Below are positions 8,823-18,830 of a stretch of DNA of 64,000 nucleotides, piece after piece (within the stretch, counting starts at the first letter, position 1; every line of letters begins with the position of its first letter). The notes beneath the pieces are model-generated. The model had not been told where the DNA came from. It worked only from the letters and a program-made list of their open reading frames with translations, and searched no databases. This DNA is from Buttiauxella brennerae ATCC 51605 (GTDB taxonomy: Bacteria > Pseudomonadota > Gammaproteobacteria > Enterobacterales > Enterobacteriaceae). The position numbers and the translations under genes are program-made. Where the stretch lies: NCBI RefSeq assembly GCF_001654925.1, contig NZ_LXER01000020.1, positions 1 to 64,000 on the forward strand. Direction: 5' to 3'.

Positions 8823-10043
8823 TTACGCATCCGTTCTGTTGCCGACGGTCTTATCTTTTAAGAATACAAACATCAAACCCAGCCACAGCACGCCGCCCAG
8901 CAAATTCAGCAGGCTGAACAGACCGTTGCCACCGAACAGATAAGCGTGTTTGCTCACCTCAATGCCGACGGTGAATATCAGCATCTGCAACATGCCCATT
9001 GCCGCCGAAACCGTGCCTTTACTCATCTCGCTGGAAAACAGCGTCAGACGCACTAATCCGGCGTTAGCCAGGCCAATACCGAAAGCGTAGAGACTTAGCC
9101 CGGCCGTCATCCACAAATAAGCATGCGATGAAGCAACGGTCGCCACAGCCGCAACCACCAGCCCCGGTACAATCCACCAGCCACCCAGAATAATCAGCGA
9201 ACGCACGCTACGGCGTGAGGTTAAACGCGCCAGCACCAGGTTGCCCATAATCAATGCGCCAAAGATGGGCACTTGCAGCAAACCGTATTCATAGGTCGAC
9301 AGTTTTTCACCGCTGATAATAATAATCGGTGATTGGGCAATCCACGCCAGCAGCGGCAGGCTGACAAAACCAATCGCCAGCGCACCGGCAACAAAGCGCC
9401 CGTTTTTCAGCACCAGTTTGTAGTCATGGCCTAAGTCGCGCAGCGAGAGTTTCTCGCCCAGACGCGTTGCGGTTTCCGGCATCGCGCGATGCAAACCAAA
9501 GAAGGAGAACGCCGCCAGTACCGCAAACAGCACGAACATCGTTTCCCACGGTGCGTAGTGGATCCACGCAGCACCCACCAACGGGCCAAGTAGCGGCGCA
9601 ATCAACGCCACGTTTGCCATTAGCGCCGTGATTTTAATACACACCGCTTCTTCGAATGATTCCTGTATCGACGCATACCCCACCGCACCAATAAAGCACA
9701 GGCTAATGCCCTGCAAGAATCGCAGAATGGTAAATTGCTCAATGTTTTGCGCCAGCAAGGTCGCAAGGCAGGTGACGATAAACCACACCACACCAGTCAG
9801 CATCACCGGGCGGCGACCAATGCGGTCCGACAGCGGCCCAAGCAGCCACTGTAAAAACATACCGCCTGCCAGATAGGCAGTCATGGACGTTGGCACCCAT
9901 TCAATGCCTGCGTTGTATTGTTCGACAACCGCCAGCATGCCGGGCTGGATCATGTCATTGCCGATATACGTAGAAAATTCATAGAGCACCAGACACAGCG
10001 GGAAAAGCAGTGCCTGGCGACCCAGTCGTTTATTATTTTGCAT
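8823..10043 (-). CDS. mdfA: Multidrug efflux MFS transporter MdfA
   Basis: A proton-driven drug antiporter of the major facilitator superfamily with 12 helices in the inner membrane, exporting cationic and neutral compounds. The sequence is nearly that of E. coli MdfA. The membrane-embedded acidic residues are conserved: E22 and D30 in the EFSTYIGND segment correspond to E26 and D34 of E. coli because the N-terminus is four residues shorter. The motif [11 protein letters not shown] is present after helix 2. 406 aa against 410. It is divergent from ybjG, as in E. coli. Confidence 0.97.
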   Translation of the reverse strand: MQNNKRLGRQALLFPLCLVLYEFSTYIGNDMIQPGMLAVVEQYNAGIEWVPTSMTAYLAGGMFLQWLLGPLSDRIGRRPVMLTGVVWFIVTCLATLLAQNIEQFTILRFLQGISLCFIGAVGYASIQESFEEAVCIKITALMANVALIAPLLGPLVGAAWIHYAPWETMFVLFAVLAAFSFFGLHRAMPETATRLGEKLSLRDLGHDYKLVLKNGRFVAGALAIGFVSLPLLAWIAQSPIIIISGEKLSTYEYGLLQVPIFGALIMGNLVLARLTSRRSVRSLIILGGWWIVPGLVVAAVATVASSHAYLWMTAGLSLYAFGIGLANAGLVRLTLFSSEMSKGTVSAAMGMLQMLIFTVGIEVSKHAYLFGGNGLFSLLNLLGGVLWLGLMFVFLKDKTVGNRTDA

Positions 10044-10139
10044 GAATAACTCAAAAGAGAAGAAAAACGAACGAAGTGTAATAAATTGGCTTCGAGGTAG
10101 ATAGTGAATTGTTATTTAACCAGAACAATCGTTCAGTTG

Positions 10140-10156
10140 TTTAAGGTTTTCTTAAG
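10140..10156 (+). promoter_or_regulatory. Candidate PmrA (BasR) box upstream of ybjG
   Basis: TTTAAG, five bases, CTTAAG matches the direct-repeat PmrA half-site pattern YTTAAK-N5-YTTAAK. It lies about 90 bases before the ybjG start. ybjG (mig-13) is a known PmrA-regulated gene in Salmonella, which makes the site plausible. Confidence 0.6.
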
Positions 10157-10243
10157 AAGCTCAAAGTAGGCTGTCGTCCTATGGTCACGATGCAGGGTGT
10201 ACGGCATCATCTTCATTTGACGGGATAAGGAACTCATAACGTT

Positions 10244-10852
10244 ATGATTGAACAATTGAATCAGTCTCTTTTTTTGCTGATTAATGCCACACCTGATTCA
10301 CCTGAATGGCTGATTAAATTTGCCATTTTTATTGCCAAAGATCTGATTAGCATCGTGCCATTGCTGATTGCCATTCTGTGGTTGTGGGGGCAACGCCGCC
10401 AGATGACCGCACAACGTGTCGTCGTGATTAAGACCGCACTGGCTATTATCGTCAGCGTGTCTCTATCGTGGATTATCGGCCATGCTTTCCCGCACGACAG
10501 GCCGTTTGTCAGCGGGTTTGGCTATAACTTCCTGCATCACGCGCCGGATGATTCTTTCCCAAGCGACCACGGCACGGTGATTTTCACCTTCGCGCTGGCA
10601 TTTTTGTACTGGCATCGGGTTTGGTCAGGCGTGGTGCTTTTTGCTATCGCCTGCGCGATTGCCTGGTCACGCGTTTATCTTGGCGTGCACTGGCCGTTGG
10701 ATATGCTCGGCGGTTTGCTGGTGGGCTTGTGTTCTTGCCTGTTGGCGCAAATGGTCTGGAACCTGCTTGGCGAGTCGCTTTATGCTCGCTTGCATCAGGC
10801 ATATCGTTTCTGTTTTGCCCTGCCCATCCGCAAAGGCTGGGTGCGTGACTAA
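10244..10852 (+). CDS. ybjG: Undecaprenyl-diphosphate phosphatase YbjG (PAP2 family)
   Basis: Dephosphorylates undecaprenyl diphosphate at the periplasmic face of the inner membrane, recycling the lipid carrier for peptidoglycan synthesis. The PAP2 signature is visible: HDRPFV, then FPSDHG, then SRVYLGVHWPLD (the SRx5Hx3D pattern). There are five or six hydrophobic helices. 202 aa, slightly longer than the 198 aa E. coli protein. It is divergent from mdfA, with a PmrA-type box in the gap. Confidence 0.95.
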   Translation: MIEQLNQSLFLLINATPDSPEWLIKFAIFIAKDLISIVPLLIAILWLWGQRRQMTAQRVVVIKTALAIIVSVSLSWIIGHAFPHDRPFVSGFGYNFLHHAPDDSFPSDHGTVIFTFALAFLYWHRVWSGVVLFAIACAIAWSRVYLGVHWPLDMLGGLLVGLCSCLLAQMVWNLLGESLYARLHQAYRFCFALPIRKGWVRD

Positions 10853-10936
10853 GCCGTTGTGCAAAGGTAAGATGCGTTAACTCACGCTCTCACCCTATCC
10901 CTGTTGAGGGAACACAATAAGGTTTAGCTGCTCACC

Positions 10937-11701
10937 ATGGAAACCCGACGCGACGAACGCATTAATCGCCTGATTCAGGCGCTTAAACGCAGCGACAAAA
11001 TTCACCTTAAAGAGGCATCAGCTTTACTCGGTGTCTCTGAAATGACCATTCGCCGCGACCTCAGCAGCGAACCCGGCCCCGTGGTGCTGTTGGGCGGATA
11101 TGTGGTGCTTGAGCCTCGTAGCGTTACCGCTAACCATTATTTGCTCAGCGATCAGAAAACCCGTCGCATTGAAGAAAAACGCCATGCTGCACGCCTTGCG
11201 GCAGCACTGGTTCGTCCGCATCAAACGGTGTTTTTTGACTGTGGCACGACCACGCCTTACATCATTGAAGCGCTGGATGATGAACTGCAATTTACCGGGA
11301 TTTGTTATTCGTTAAATACTTTTCTGGCGTTACAAGATAAACCCGGCTGCCGCGTGATTTTGAGCGGCGGCGAGTTTCATGCCAGCAATGCGATTTTCAA
11401 GCCGATTAACTTCCAGGAGTGCCTGAACAATTTTTGCCCGGATATCGCCTTTTTCTCGGCGGCAGGCATTCATATCCGCCATGGGGCAACCTGTTTTAAT
11501 CTCGATGAGTTGCCGGTGAAACATTGGGCATTAGAAATGGCACAACAGCGTGTGCTGGTGGTAGATGACAGCAAATTTGGCAAAGTGCGTTCAGCCTGTA
11601 TGGGGCCACTTTCTGCTTTTGATTTGATTATCAGTAACGAAGAACCTGACGCGGCGTTTGTTGAATTTGCCGCGTCGGAGAATATTCATCTCGAGTGGTA
11701 A
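10937..11701 (+). CDS. deoR: Deoxyribonucleoside operon repressor DeoR
   Basis: A DeoR-family repressor of the deo catabolic genes, induced by deoxyribose-5-phosphate. The N-terminal helix-turn-helix (HLKEASALLGVSEMTIRRDL, about 24-43) is followed by the sugar-phosphate-binding DeoRC domain, including the FFDCGTTT loop near 98-105. 254 aa against 252 in E. coli. It sits next to ybjG and dacC as in E. coli; an ERIC element lies between its stop and the convergent dacC stop. Confidence 0.96.
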   Translation: METRRDERINRLIQALKRSDKIHLKEASALLGVSEMTIRRDLSSEPGPVVLLGGYVVLEPRSVTANHYLLSDQKTRRIEEKRHAARLAAALVRPHQTVFFDCGTTTPYIIEALDDELQFTGICYSLNTFLALQDKPGCRVILSGGEFHASNAIFKPINFQECLNNFCPDIAFFSAAGIHIRHGATCFNLDELPVKHWALEMAQQRVLVVDDSKFGKVRSACMGPLSAFDLIISNEEPDAAFVEFAASENIHLEW

Positions 11702-11711
11702 TAAATAAGCT

Positions 11712-11837
11712 ATACCCAAAATAGTTTGAGATTGCAGGTAGGCGGCAAGGACGTGAATCCCCAGGAGCTTACATAAGTAAGTGACTGGGGTGAATGGCCG
11801 TAGCCAACACCCCTGCAACTCAAAATATGAAGGGTAT
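11712..11837. repeat. ERIC element 1
   Basis: A 126-bp enterobacterial repetitive intergenic consensus element. It holds the core GTGAATCCCCAGGAGCTTAC and AAGTAAGTGACTGGGGTGA, with matching ends ATACCC and GGGTAT, and folds into one long imperfect hairpin. Its last base is the first base of the dacC stop codon on the minus strand, so it forms the 3' untranslated region shared by deoR and dacC. Confidence 0.96.
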
Positions 11838-13042
11838 TAGAACCAGGAGCCGAACCAAGAATGGAACTTCATCAACACAAAATCCCACATCCGACTAAAG
11901 AAACCACCTTCTTCCACCGCCTGCATCACCATCAGCGGGCGCTGTTCAATTGATTTACCGTTAAGCTGGAAATCAATCGTCCCTACAACCTGGCCTTTCT
12001 TAAGCGGCGCGGTAAGCTGCGGTTCGGTCAGCGAGAAACTCGCTTTCAGGTTCTTCAACTGACCACGTGGAATAGTGACAGAGCCACCCTCACCAGCCCC
12101 CAGATTCACTTCGCTTTTATCCCCAAACCACACACGTTGAGTCACGAAAGTGGCATCCGGTTTAATCGGTGTCACGGTTTCAAAGAAGCGGAAACCCCAC
12201 GTCAGCAATTTTTCACTTTCATTGAAACGAACACGGTCGGTTTTGGTACCTAACACCACGGAAATCAGACGCATATCACCAGACGTTGCCGATGCGACCA
12301 GGTTATAGCCTGCGCCTTCGGTGGTGCCGGTTTTCATCCCGTCAACGTTGAGATTGGAGCTCCACAGCAAGCGGTTACGGTTCGGCTGTTTGATGTTGTT
12401 AAAGGTGAACTCTTTCTCTTTGTGGATGGCGTACTCTTCCGGCACGTCATGAATCAACGCTCTGCCCAGCAGCGCCATATCACGCGCGGTACTGAACTGC
12501 CCTGGTGCGTCCAGGCCATGTACCGTTTTAAAAGTGGTATTGGTCAGATTGAGTTTCTGCGCATAGTTGTTCATCAGGCTGACGAACGAATCCTGGCTGC
12601 CGGCAACGTAATCGGCAATCGCGATGCTGGCATCGTTACCTGACTGGATGATCACGCCTTTGTTCAAATCTTCAACTGAGACTTTATCGCCCGGTTTTAA
12701 GAACATTAGCGACGAGCCGCGCAGCGCCGGGTTACCGGTTGCCCAGGCATCTTTGCCGATGGTAACCATATCCGTCAGCTTAATCTTTTCAGCCTTGATA
12801 GCCTGCCCAACCACATAGCTGGTCATCAGTTTTGTCAGGCTCGCCGGGTCAAGCTGTGAATCGGCGTTTCCTTCTGCCAATACTTTGCCACTGGCATAAT
12901 CCATTAAGATCCATGCTTTAGCATCAACTTGCGGTGCATCAGCAGTCTGTTGTTCCGCACTAACCGCAGGTGCGGCCACCAACAGCAGGGTTGTACCCGC
13001 CAGTAATGCTCGAAGCGAAGCAGGGATTTGCAAAGTTTTCAT
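11837..13042 (-). CDS. dacC: D-alanyl-D-alanine carboxypeptidase DacC (PBP6)
   Basis: A penicillin-binding protein that removes the terminal D-Ala from peptidoglycan pentapeptides in the periplasm. A signal peptide cleaves near AVSA-EQ (29/30). Active-site motifs are SLTK at 68-71, SGN at 134-136 and KTG at 237-239. A C-terminal beta-rich domain is followed by an aromatic amphipathic helix ([20 protein letters not shown]) that anchors it to the inner membrane. 401 aa. The neighbours deoR and gstB match the E. coli dacC locus and distinguish it from dacA and dacD. Confidence 0.95.
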   Translation of the reverse strand: MKTLQIPASLRALLAGTTLLLVAAPAVSAEQQTADAPQVDAKAWILMDYASGKVLAEGNADSQLDPASLTKLMTSYVVGQAIKAEKIKLTDMVTIGKDAWATGNPALRGSSLMFLKPGDKVSVEDLNKGVIIQSGNDASIAIADYVAGSQDSFVSLMNNYAQKLNLTNTTFKTVHGLDAPGQFSTARDMALLGRALIHDVPEEYAIHKEKEFTFNNIKQPNRNRLLWSSNLNVDGMKTGTTEGAGYNLVASATSGDMRLISVVLGTKTDRVRFNESEKLLTWGFRFFETVTPIKPDATFVTQRVWFGDKSEVNLGAGEGGSVTIPRGQLKNLKASFSLTEPQLTAPLKKGQVVGTIDFQLNGKSIEQRPLMVMQAVEEGGFFSRMWDFVLMKFHSWFGSWF

Positions 13043-13292
13043 AACACCACCCAGTATCCATTCTATAAAAGTTACGACGCGCGCCGTGACTTAATGTTTC
13101 AAGTTGCCAGTAAGCTATCGCGGGAAACATCTTAATGAAACATAACGTTGGTAAAGTTTTTTAAGTTTATTCGATAACTGCGCGACTTGCCGCCACGTTG
13201 ATGAGTTTTTTACCTGCCGTTGATGTTCACTGCTGTTTTCTTCATCAGCCCACGGCATACTGGGGTGCAAACCCACATACAGAGGAAACAAA

Positions 13293-13919
13293 ATGATCAC
13301 AGTTTGGGGCAGAGATAATTCGACGAATGTGAAAAAAGTGTTGTGGTGTCTGGAAGAATTAGGCGTGGCGTATCAATCGGTTCCGGCTGGCGGGAAATTT
13401 GGTAAAACCCACGATGCTGAATATCTGGCAATGAACCCCAACGCGCTGGTGCCATGTATTCACGACGACGCCACCGACCTGACGCTTTGGGAGTCCAATA
13501 CTATCGTACGCTATCTGGCGGCGCAGTATGGTAAAGACTCACTTTGGGTAGCAGAACCTGCCGCCCGGGCACGCGGTGAAAAGTGGATGGACTGGGCAGG
13601 AACCGCCCTTGCAGGCCCGCATCGTGGTGTGTTTTTCAGCCTGGTACGCATCGCACCGGAAGATCGCAGTCAAAAACTTATCGATGAGAGCATTGAGCAA
13701 TGCAACACGCTGTTTGCCATGGTTGAAGCGGAACTGGCGAAGCAAAAATGGCTGGGAGGCGATGCGTTCAGCGTGGCGGATATCGCCCTTGCCCCAAGCG
13801 TTTACAACCTGCTCAATCTTGATGTGCAATGGAATGATTTTCCCAATCTGCAGCGCTGGTATCAGCAATTGACCCAGCGCCCGGCATTCAAGAAAGTCGT
13901 GATGATTCCGTTAAGTTAA
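13293..13919 (+). CDS. gstB: Glutathione S-transferase GstB
   Basis: A cytosolic glutathione transferase with an N-terminal thioredoxin-like domain (residues 1-80, active-site region [11 protein letters not shown]) and an all-helical C-terminal domain. It has the same 208-residue length as E. coli GstB (YliJ), which can dehalogenate bromoacetate. An AGAGGAAAC ribosome site precedes the start. The stop is 4 bases from the convergent yliI stop. The sequence is more diverged from E. coli than its neighbours but aligns end to end. Confidence 0.92.
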   Translation: MITVWGRDNSTNVKKVLWCLEELGVAYQSVPAGGKFGKTHDAEYLAMNPNALVPCIHDDATDLTLWESNTIVRYLAAQYGKDSLWVAEPAARARGEKWMDWAGTALAGPHRGVFFSLVRIAPEDRSQKLIDESIEQCNTLFAMVEAELAKQKWLGGDAFSVADIALAPSVYNLLNLDVQWNDFPNLQRWYQQLTQRPAFKKVVMIPLS

Positions 13920-13923
13920 TACC

Positions 13924-15042
13924 TTAGGCTGATGGGCTAATTTTCAGTAATTGCCCGTCAGATTCGTCGGTCAGGACGTACAGATAACCATCCGGGCCGA
14001 CGCGCACATCACGAATACGCGCACCATGGTCGTCCAGCAAACGCTTTTGCTCTGTGACTTTATCGCCCGCAAGCGTCAGCTCAATCAGGTTTTTCTCTTT
14101 TAACGCACCCACGAATAACTTCCCTTTCCACTGCGGGAATTTGTCAGCGTGATAAAACGCCATACCGCTCACAGCCGGGGAAACCTTCCAGTAATAAACA
14201 GGTTGTTCGGTGCCTGCCACAATTTCGCCTTTCGCTTCAGGGATCGGCAACCCGCTGTAATTAATACCCCACGTCGCTAGCGGCCAGCCGTAGTTTTTTC
14301 CCGGCTGCGCGACGTTAATTTCATCACCGCCTTTCGGCCCGTGTTCATTAAGCCACAACTCGCCGTTGGCTGGGTTAAATGCCATACCCTGAGGGTTACG
14401 GTGTCCGTAAGACCAGATTTCGCTACGGGTGCCCTGCTTGCCGACAAATGGGTTATCCGGTGGCACCTCGCCGTCCTGCGTCAGGCGCACGACTTTCCCT
14501 TGCAGCTTGTCCAAATCCTGCGCGGTCGAACGTTGGTTATTTTCACCCAACGCGATAAACAAATAACCTTTGCCATCGAACGCCATGCGCCCGCCAAAAT
14601 GGTTGCCCGTCGAGAGTTTTGGCGTCTGGCGGAAAACCACTTTGAAGTTTTCCAGCCGCTGCATATTACTGCTTAGCGTGCCAAAGCCCACGGCTGTTCC
14701 GGCTTTATCATCGCTATTACCCTCAGAAAAACTCAGCCAGACGCGGCGGCTTTTGTCGAAATCCGGAGCCAGAACCACATCCAGCAAGCCCCCTTGCCCA
14801 TGCGCCCAGACTTTTGGCACACCAACAATCGGGTCACCTAAGCCTTCTCCGGGCTGCCAGCGGCGCAGTTGTCCGTCACGCAGCGTAATGAGCATGCCCT
14901 GGTTACCCGGTAAAAATGCCAGCGACCAGGGGTGATCGAGCTTACTTTGCAGGACATCAATTTTGACGTCGGCGGCACAGGCAACGCTTGCTGAAAGCAG
15001 CAGCGTGGCGGCAATGAGTGAATGGAATGACGGGCGCGGCAT
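13924..15042 (-). CDS. yliI: PQQ-dependent aldose sugar dehydrogenase YliI
   Basis: A periplasmic soluble quinoprotein of the glucose/sorbosone dehydrogenase family that oxidises aldose sugars to lactones using PQQ and calcium. It has a signal peptide (MPRPSFHSLIAATLLLSASVACAA, shown here only by its ends: cleavage near residue 23/24), then a six-bladed beta-propeller with repeats such as LDHPWSLAFLPG, YGHRNPQGMAFNP and NEHGPKGGDEIN. 372 aa against 371 in E. coli. I see no PQQ synthesis genes in the window, so the holoenzyme may need external cofactor. Confidence 0.93.
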   Translation of the reverse strand: MPRPSFHSLIAATLLLSASVACAADVKIDVLQSKLDHPWSLAFLPGNQGMLITLRDGQLRRWQPGEGLGDPIVGVPKVWAHGQGGLLDVVLAPDFDKSRRVWLSFSEGNSDDKAGTAVGFGTLSSNMQRLENFKVVFRQTPKLSTGNHFGGRMAFDGKGYLFIALGENNQRSTAQDLDKLQGKVVRLTQDGEVPPDNPFVGKQGTRSEIWSYGHRNPQGMAFNPANGELWLNEHGPKGGDEINVAQPGKNYGWPLATWGINYSGLPIPEAKGEIVAGTEQPVYYWKVSPAVSGMAFYHADKFPQWKGKLFVGALKEKNLIELTLAGDKVTEQKRLLDDHGARIRDVRVGPDGYLYVLTDESDGQLLKISPSA

Positions 15043-15147
15043 AGCCTTCTCCTGATTGGCAATATTTGAGTAAGGTTAGCCGCACAGATTTTCACAGTGG
15101 GTAATTTTACAAAAACTTAAGATAGGGGGAGTGGCCTCCCCCCAGAA

Positions 15148-15531
15148 TCACGATTCAACAGCAAGTTGGTGGCTCATCATCTCTTTCAGGCTGGCAGAAA
15201 GCCCGGACAGGCAACTTTCCAGTTTTTGGGCATCAATGGCGATATATTGCGGGCAATCGTGGCGCCCGGTCATCAGGCAAACGGCGGCAGAACAAACCGC
15301 ATTCATTCCCTGGTTAATACTGTCCATTTCATGCGCTGCAAGATGGGATTTGAGGCGTAAAGAGTTCTCACGGTACTCAGCAGACAGGTCGAACAAGTTA
15401 TCGCGCAGATGCTCAGTTTCAATGACAGACATATAGCCTTTCGCTTTTCTCAGAGCAAGATAAGCGGCAAGGTCTATTTTGGCGATAATCATCTTTTTCA
15501 AGAGATCACGTTTGAGTGGCTCCCCGGTCAT
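15148..15531 (-). CDS. bssR: Biofilm regulator BssR
   Basis: A small cytosolic protein of the same length as E. coli BssR/YliH (127 aa) and clearly homologous: shared blocks are KIDLAAYLALRKAKGYMSV, HLRDN, SLRL, AAVCLM and HDCP. In E. coli it affects biofilm formation and indole/AI-2 signalling; its mechanism is not established. It sits between yliI and, here, an extra serine-hydrolase gene instead of directly next to rimO. Confidence 0.9.
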   Translation of the reverse strand: MTGEPLKRDLLKKMIIAKIDLAAYLALRKAKGYMSVIETEHLRDNLFDLSAEYRENSLRLKSHLAAHEMDSINQGMNAVCSAAVCLMTGRHDCPQYIAIDAQKLESCLSGLSASLKEMMSHQLAVES

Positions 15532-15673
15532 ACATTTACCCTCCGTGTGGTTTCAATCAGTAACACACACTTATAGTATGGATAAATTTTAACCGATTCT
15601 GGTTTTTTTGCCGAGTTTTTTGATCCACGGCAACAAGTTTTACAATGACTAACATTTGTAATGAAACAAGGGA

Positions 15674-16882
15674 TTACGCAGCGGTTGTGACCCGGCAAGT
15701 GGCTGCGTTGCGCTGCTCCTCAAGCATCTGTCGTAACACACTGTGCCCAAGGTTATTTTGCCAGGTGAAACTGTTTTGTAGCACCACCACCGCAAAGTGA
15801 TTCGCCCGATCAATACCAATATAGCTGGAGTAACCACCGATATATCCCACCTGATAAGTGATCGACTGCTCGCCATAGGTATCTGTTACCCAGGCAATAT
15901 TGGCGGCTTCTTTATCCCGTGGATAATAGGTTTGCATCGTATCGTGAATCGCTTTATCCAACGTTGCATCACCCGTGCTGGCAAGGTGTACTGCGGCAAA
16001 AGTCAGTAAATCGGCCGTGTTGGTATACAAACCACCTGCACCGACCATATTGCCGCTGAACTGCCAGTCAGGCACCACTTGCCCGCGCGGGATAAATTTC
16101 GGCTGGCTTCCCGCATGGCCAATGGCGCGTAGCGGGTAACTTTTTAGTTTTTGCGGGGTAAAGCTGCTGCTGTGCATCCCGAGGGGATCAAAGATCAGCG
16201 ATTGCACCAGTTGATCCGCTCGCTGGCCGGTCTGGTAGCGCAGCACGTAATCCAGCACCGCATAACCCAGATTTGAGTAACGCGGTTCGGCATTGCCCGG
16301 TTTGCTGAAGTCAGCCAGGTCTGCGACAACATCGTCACTATCAAGATGCGAATAGAAATTCTCACCGTTGCCAAGATAACGAATAAAGGCTGTCAACATT
16401 GGCAAATCCATGTTTTGCCGTGGCAAACCGGAGGTATGTGTCACCAGTTGCAGCAGAGTGATTTTTTTCGCATCGCGGCTTAACGCCACCGATGGTGGTA
16501 ACAATGTTTCGAGCGTATCTGACCAGTGCAGGCGCCCCTGCGCCACTAACACCGCCGCTGCCTCAGCAGTCATGCCTTTACTGAGCGAACCCACGGCAAA
16601 CAAAGTGTGTTCATTGACCGGATAACGGTGTTCGGTATCGGTGACGCCAAAATGCCAGAAGTGCCGCTGATTGCGGGCGTCAATCACTCCCACCACCATG
16701 CCGGGTGATTGCTCCTCAACCATGGCAGGCAACCATTGGCCGATATCGCGATTTGCCGGGTCCCCGCAGGCTCGCTGCGCTTTTTGCGGAACTTCGGCCT
16801 CAGGTGCGACGTTAGACAGCGTTCCACACCCCGCCAGCATAAAACCGAGCAGCAGCGTACTCAGGCGACGGGGCGCATTCAT
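15674..16882 (-). CDS. Serine hydrolase of the class C beta-lactamase/PBP-like family, lipoprotein
   Basis: A 402-residue protein with a lipobox (LAGC, Cys19), so it is probably anchored to a membrane on the periplasmic side. The S-x-x-K motif SLSK is at 99-102 and the Tyr motif YSN at 202-204, as in AmpC, EstB and AmpH-like hydrolases. In the place of the third motif (HxG or KTG) the protein has VGYIGGY, so the usual basic residue is absent. Function could be peptidase or esterase; a true beta-lactamase is unlikely given the lipobox and divergent third motif. ATG 16882 follows the lipoprotein gene stop after 3 bases, so the two are co-transcribed. E. coli has neither gene at this place. Confidence 0.85.
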   Translation of the reverse strand: MNAPRRLSTLLLGFMLAGCGTLSNVAPEAEVPQKAQRACGDPANRDIGQWLPAMVEEQSPGMVVGVIDARNQRHFWHFGVTDTEHRYPVNEHTLFAVGSLSKGMTAEAAAVLVAQGRLHWSDTLETLLPPSVALSRDAKKITLLQLVTHTSGLPRQNMDLPMLTAFIRYLGNGENFYSHLDSDDVVADLADFSKPGNAEPRYSNLGYAVLDYVLRYQTGQRADQLVQSLIFDPLGMHSSSFTPQKLKSYPLRAIGHAGSQPKFIPRGQVVPDWQFSGNMVGAGGLYTNTADLLTFAAVHLASTGDATLDKAIHDTMQTYYPRDKEAANIAWVTDTYGEQSITYQVGYIGGYSSYIGIDRANHFAVVVLQNSFTWQNNLGHSVLRQMLEEQRNAATCRVTTAA

Positions 16883-16885
16883 CAA

Positions 16886-17191
16886 TTAGTTTGCCGCCAC
16901 ACAAGGTTTAGCATCAAGACCGACAAGCATGGTGCGGTTTTCACCGACTTTTTTCAGGCCGAAGTTACTGCTGTGATAGCGATAAAACGCCTGCCCACCG
17001 CTCATGCTTTGATAAGAGTAACGATCGCCGTTATACCAGGCATAGTCGCCATCAATCGCGAGCTTCTCACCGCCACAAACAAATTTTTGCGCCGTCGCAG
17101 GGGGTGTGTTGAGAGGGGTTGGGATCACATTACAGGCAGAAAGCAATGCAACCGCAGTCAGCATACCGGTAAGGGCTAAAATCTTGCGCAT
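16886..17191 (-). CDS. Small lipoprotein, possibly MliC-like
   Basis: A 101-residue protein with a lipobox (LLSAC, Cys20) and two further Cys (CGG and PCV) near either end of a short beta-rich domain with many Tyr and Gly. This layout vaguely recalls MliC-type lysozyme inhibitors, but the SGARY core motif of that family is missing, so I leave the function open. It is the first gene of a two-gene operon with the serine hydrolase (3-base gap) and is divergent from rimO. Confidence 0.8.
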   Translation of the reverse strand: MRKILALTGMLTAVALLSACNVIPTPLNTPPATAQKFVCGGEKLAIDGDYAWYNGDRYSYQSMSGGQAFYRYHSSNFGLKKVGENRTMLVGLDAKPCVAAN

Positions 17192-17386
17192 TAAGTAGTA
17201 TCTCTATTAGTGGGATATGACGTTTAAGCCGGGCGGGAAGATAATAGAACCAGCTTCTCAGGTAAGCAAAAACTAAGGCACTTCAATGATTCTGAAATTT
17301 CATCTTGTGCGCTGAAAAAAACAACCAGTAGAGCCACACCCAAAACCCGTGTAGAATCGCCCGGCTTTTCTTTTATTGATTACTTT

Positions 17387-18715
17387 GTGAGCGTGACCTG
17401 TATGCAACAACCCCGTATTGGCTTTGTCTCCCTCGGCTGCCCAAAAAACCTCGTCGATTCTGAACGAATTCTGACTGAGCTGCGCACCGAAGGTTACGAT
17501 GTAGTGCCTAGTTATGATGATGCCGATATGGTTATCGTTAACACCTGTGGCTTTATCGACAGTGCCGTACAAGAGTCGCTCGAAGCGATCGGCGAAGCGC
17601 TGAACGAAAATGGCAAAGTGATTGTAACCGGCTGTTTAGGGGCCAAAGAAGATCAAATCCGCCAGGTGCACCCTAAAGTTCTGGAAATCACCGGCCCGCA
17701 TAGCTACGAGCAAGTTTTGCAGCACGTTCACCACTATGTGCCGAAACCAAAACATAACCCGTTCCTGAGCCTGGTGCCGGAACAAGGTGTGAAGCTGACG
17801 CCACGTCACTACGCTTACCTGAAAATTTCCGAAGGCTGTAACCACCGTTGCACCTTCTGCATCATCCCTTCAATGCGTGGCGATCTGGACAGCCGTCCGA
17901 TTGGCGATGTGTTGTCTGAAGCGAAACGTCTGGTTGATGCAGGCGTGAAAGAGCTGCTGGTGATTTCGCAAGATACCTCGGCTTACGGCGTGGATGTTAA
18001 GCACCGCACCGGTTTCTACAACGGCGAGCCGGTGAAAACCAGCATGGTTAGCCTGTGTGAGCAACTGGCGAAACTCGGCGTCTGGACGCGTCTGCACTAC
18101 GTTTACCCATATCCGCACGTTGACGATGTGATTCCATTAATGGCGGAAGGTAAAATCCTGCCGTATCTGGATATCCCTCTGCAGCACGCCAGCCCACGTA
18201 TTCTGAAGTTGATGAAGCGCCCAGGCAGCGTTGATCGCCAGTTGCAGCGCATTAAGCAATGGCGCGAGATCTGCCCGGATCTGACGCTGCGTTCTACCTT
18301 CATCGTTGGCTTCCCTGGCGAAACCGAAGAAGATTTCCAGATGCTGCTCGACTTCCTGAAAGAAGCTCGTCTGGATCGCGTCGGTTGCTTCAAGTTCAGC
18401 CCGGTTGAAGGTGCTACCGCCAACGAACTGGCTGATCCTGTGCCAGAAGAAGTAAAAGAAGAGCGCTGGAACCGCTTTATGCAGCTGCAACAGCAGATTT
18501 CTGCTGAACGTCTGCAAGAAAAAGTGGGTCGCGAAATTCTGGTTATCGTTGATGAAGTTGACGAAGAAGGCGCGATTGGCCGCAGTATGGCTGATGCTCC
18601 AGAAATCGACGGCGCGGTTTATCTCAATGGCGAAACTAAATTGAAACCTGGTGATGTGGTGCGCGTGAAAGTTGAAAACGCGGACGAATATGACCTGTGG
18701 GGCTCAGTGGTTTAA
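17387..18715 (+). CDS. rimO: Ribosomal protein S12 methylthiotransferase RimO
   Basis: A radical SAM enzyme that adds a methylthio group to Asp89 of ribosomal protein S12. The N-terminal UPF0004 domain holds three cluster cysteines (C18, C54, C83); the radical SAM motif CNHRCTFC gives C151, C155 and C158; a TRAM domain closes the C-terminus. The GTG start at 17387 gives 442 aa and lines up with the E. coli N-terminus; ATG 17402, five codons later, is an alternative. It is near-identical to E. coli across most of its length. It is convergent with gsiD, with a palindromic repeat between. Confidence 0.97.
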   Translation: MSVTCMQQPRIGFVSLGCPKNLVDSERILTELRTEGYDVVPSYDDADMVIVNTCGFIDSAVQESLEAIGEALNENGKVIVTGCLGAKEDQIRQVHPKVLEITGPHSYEQVLQHVHHYVPKPKHNPFLSLVPEQGVKLTPRHYAYLKISEGCNHRCTFCIIPSMRGDLDSRPIGDVLSEAKRLVDAGVKELLVISQDTSAYGVDVKHRTGFYNGEPVKTSMVSLCEQLAKLGVWTRLHYVYPYPHVDDVIPLMAEGKILPYLDIPLQHASPRILKLMKRPGSVDRQLQRIKQWREICPDLTLRSTFIVGFPGETEEDFQMLLDFLKEARLDRVGCFKFSPVEGATANELADPVPEEVKEERWNRFMQLQQQISAERLQEKVGREILVIVDEVDEEGAIGRSMADAPEIDGAVYLNGETKLKPGDVVRVKVENADEYDLWGSVV

Positions 18716-18734
18716 TTCTGCTTTAGCGGATTTA

Positions 18735-18821
18735 CCCCCTCACCCTGGCCCTGGCCCTCTCCCCCAGAGAGGGAATTGTACGGTTTCCCCCTCTCCCTTT
18801 GGGAGAGGGCCGGGGTGAGGG
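18735..18821. repeat. Dispersed CCCTC-type palindromic repeat, copy B
   Basis: Two nested GC-rich palindromes (CCCTCTCCC and GGGAGAGGG) are flanked by CCCCTCACCC and GGGGTGAGGG. It fills the gap between the convergent rimO and gsiD stops and could serve as a bidirectional 3' hairpin. Confidence 0.88.
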
Positions 18822-18830
18822 TTGTTTTAA

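Noticed and set aside
15674-16882. A true AmpC beta-lactamase
   Set aside because: It has a lipobox and lacks the KTG/HxG third motif; the neighbourhood has no AmpR-type regulator.
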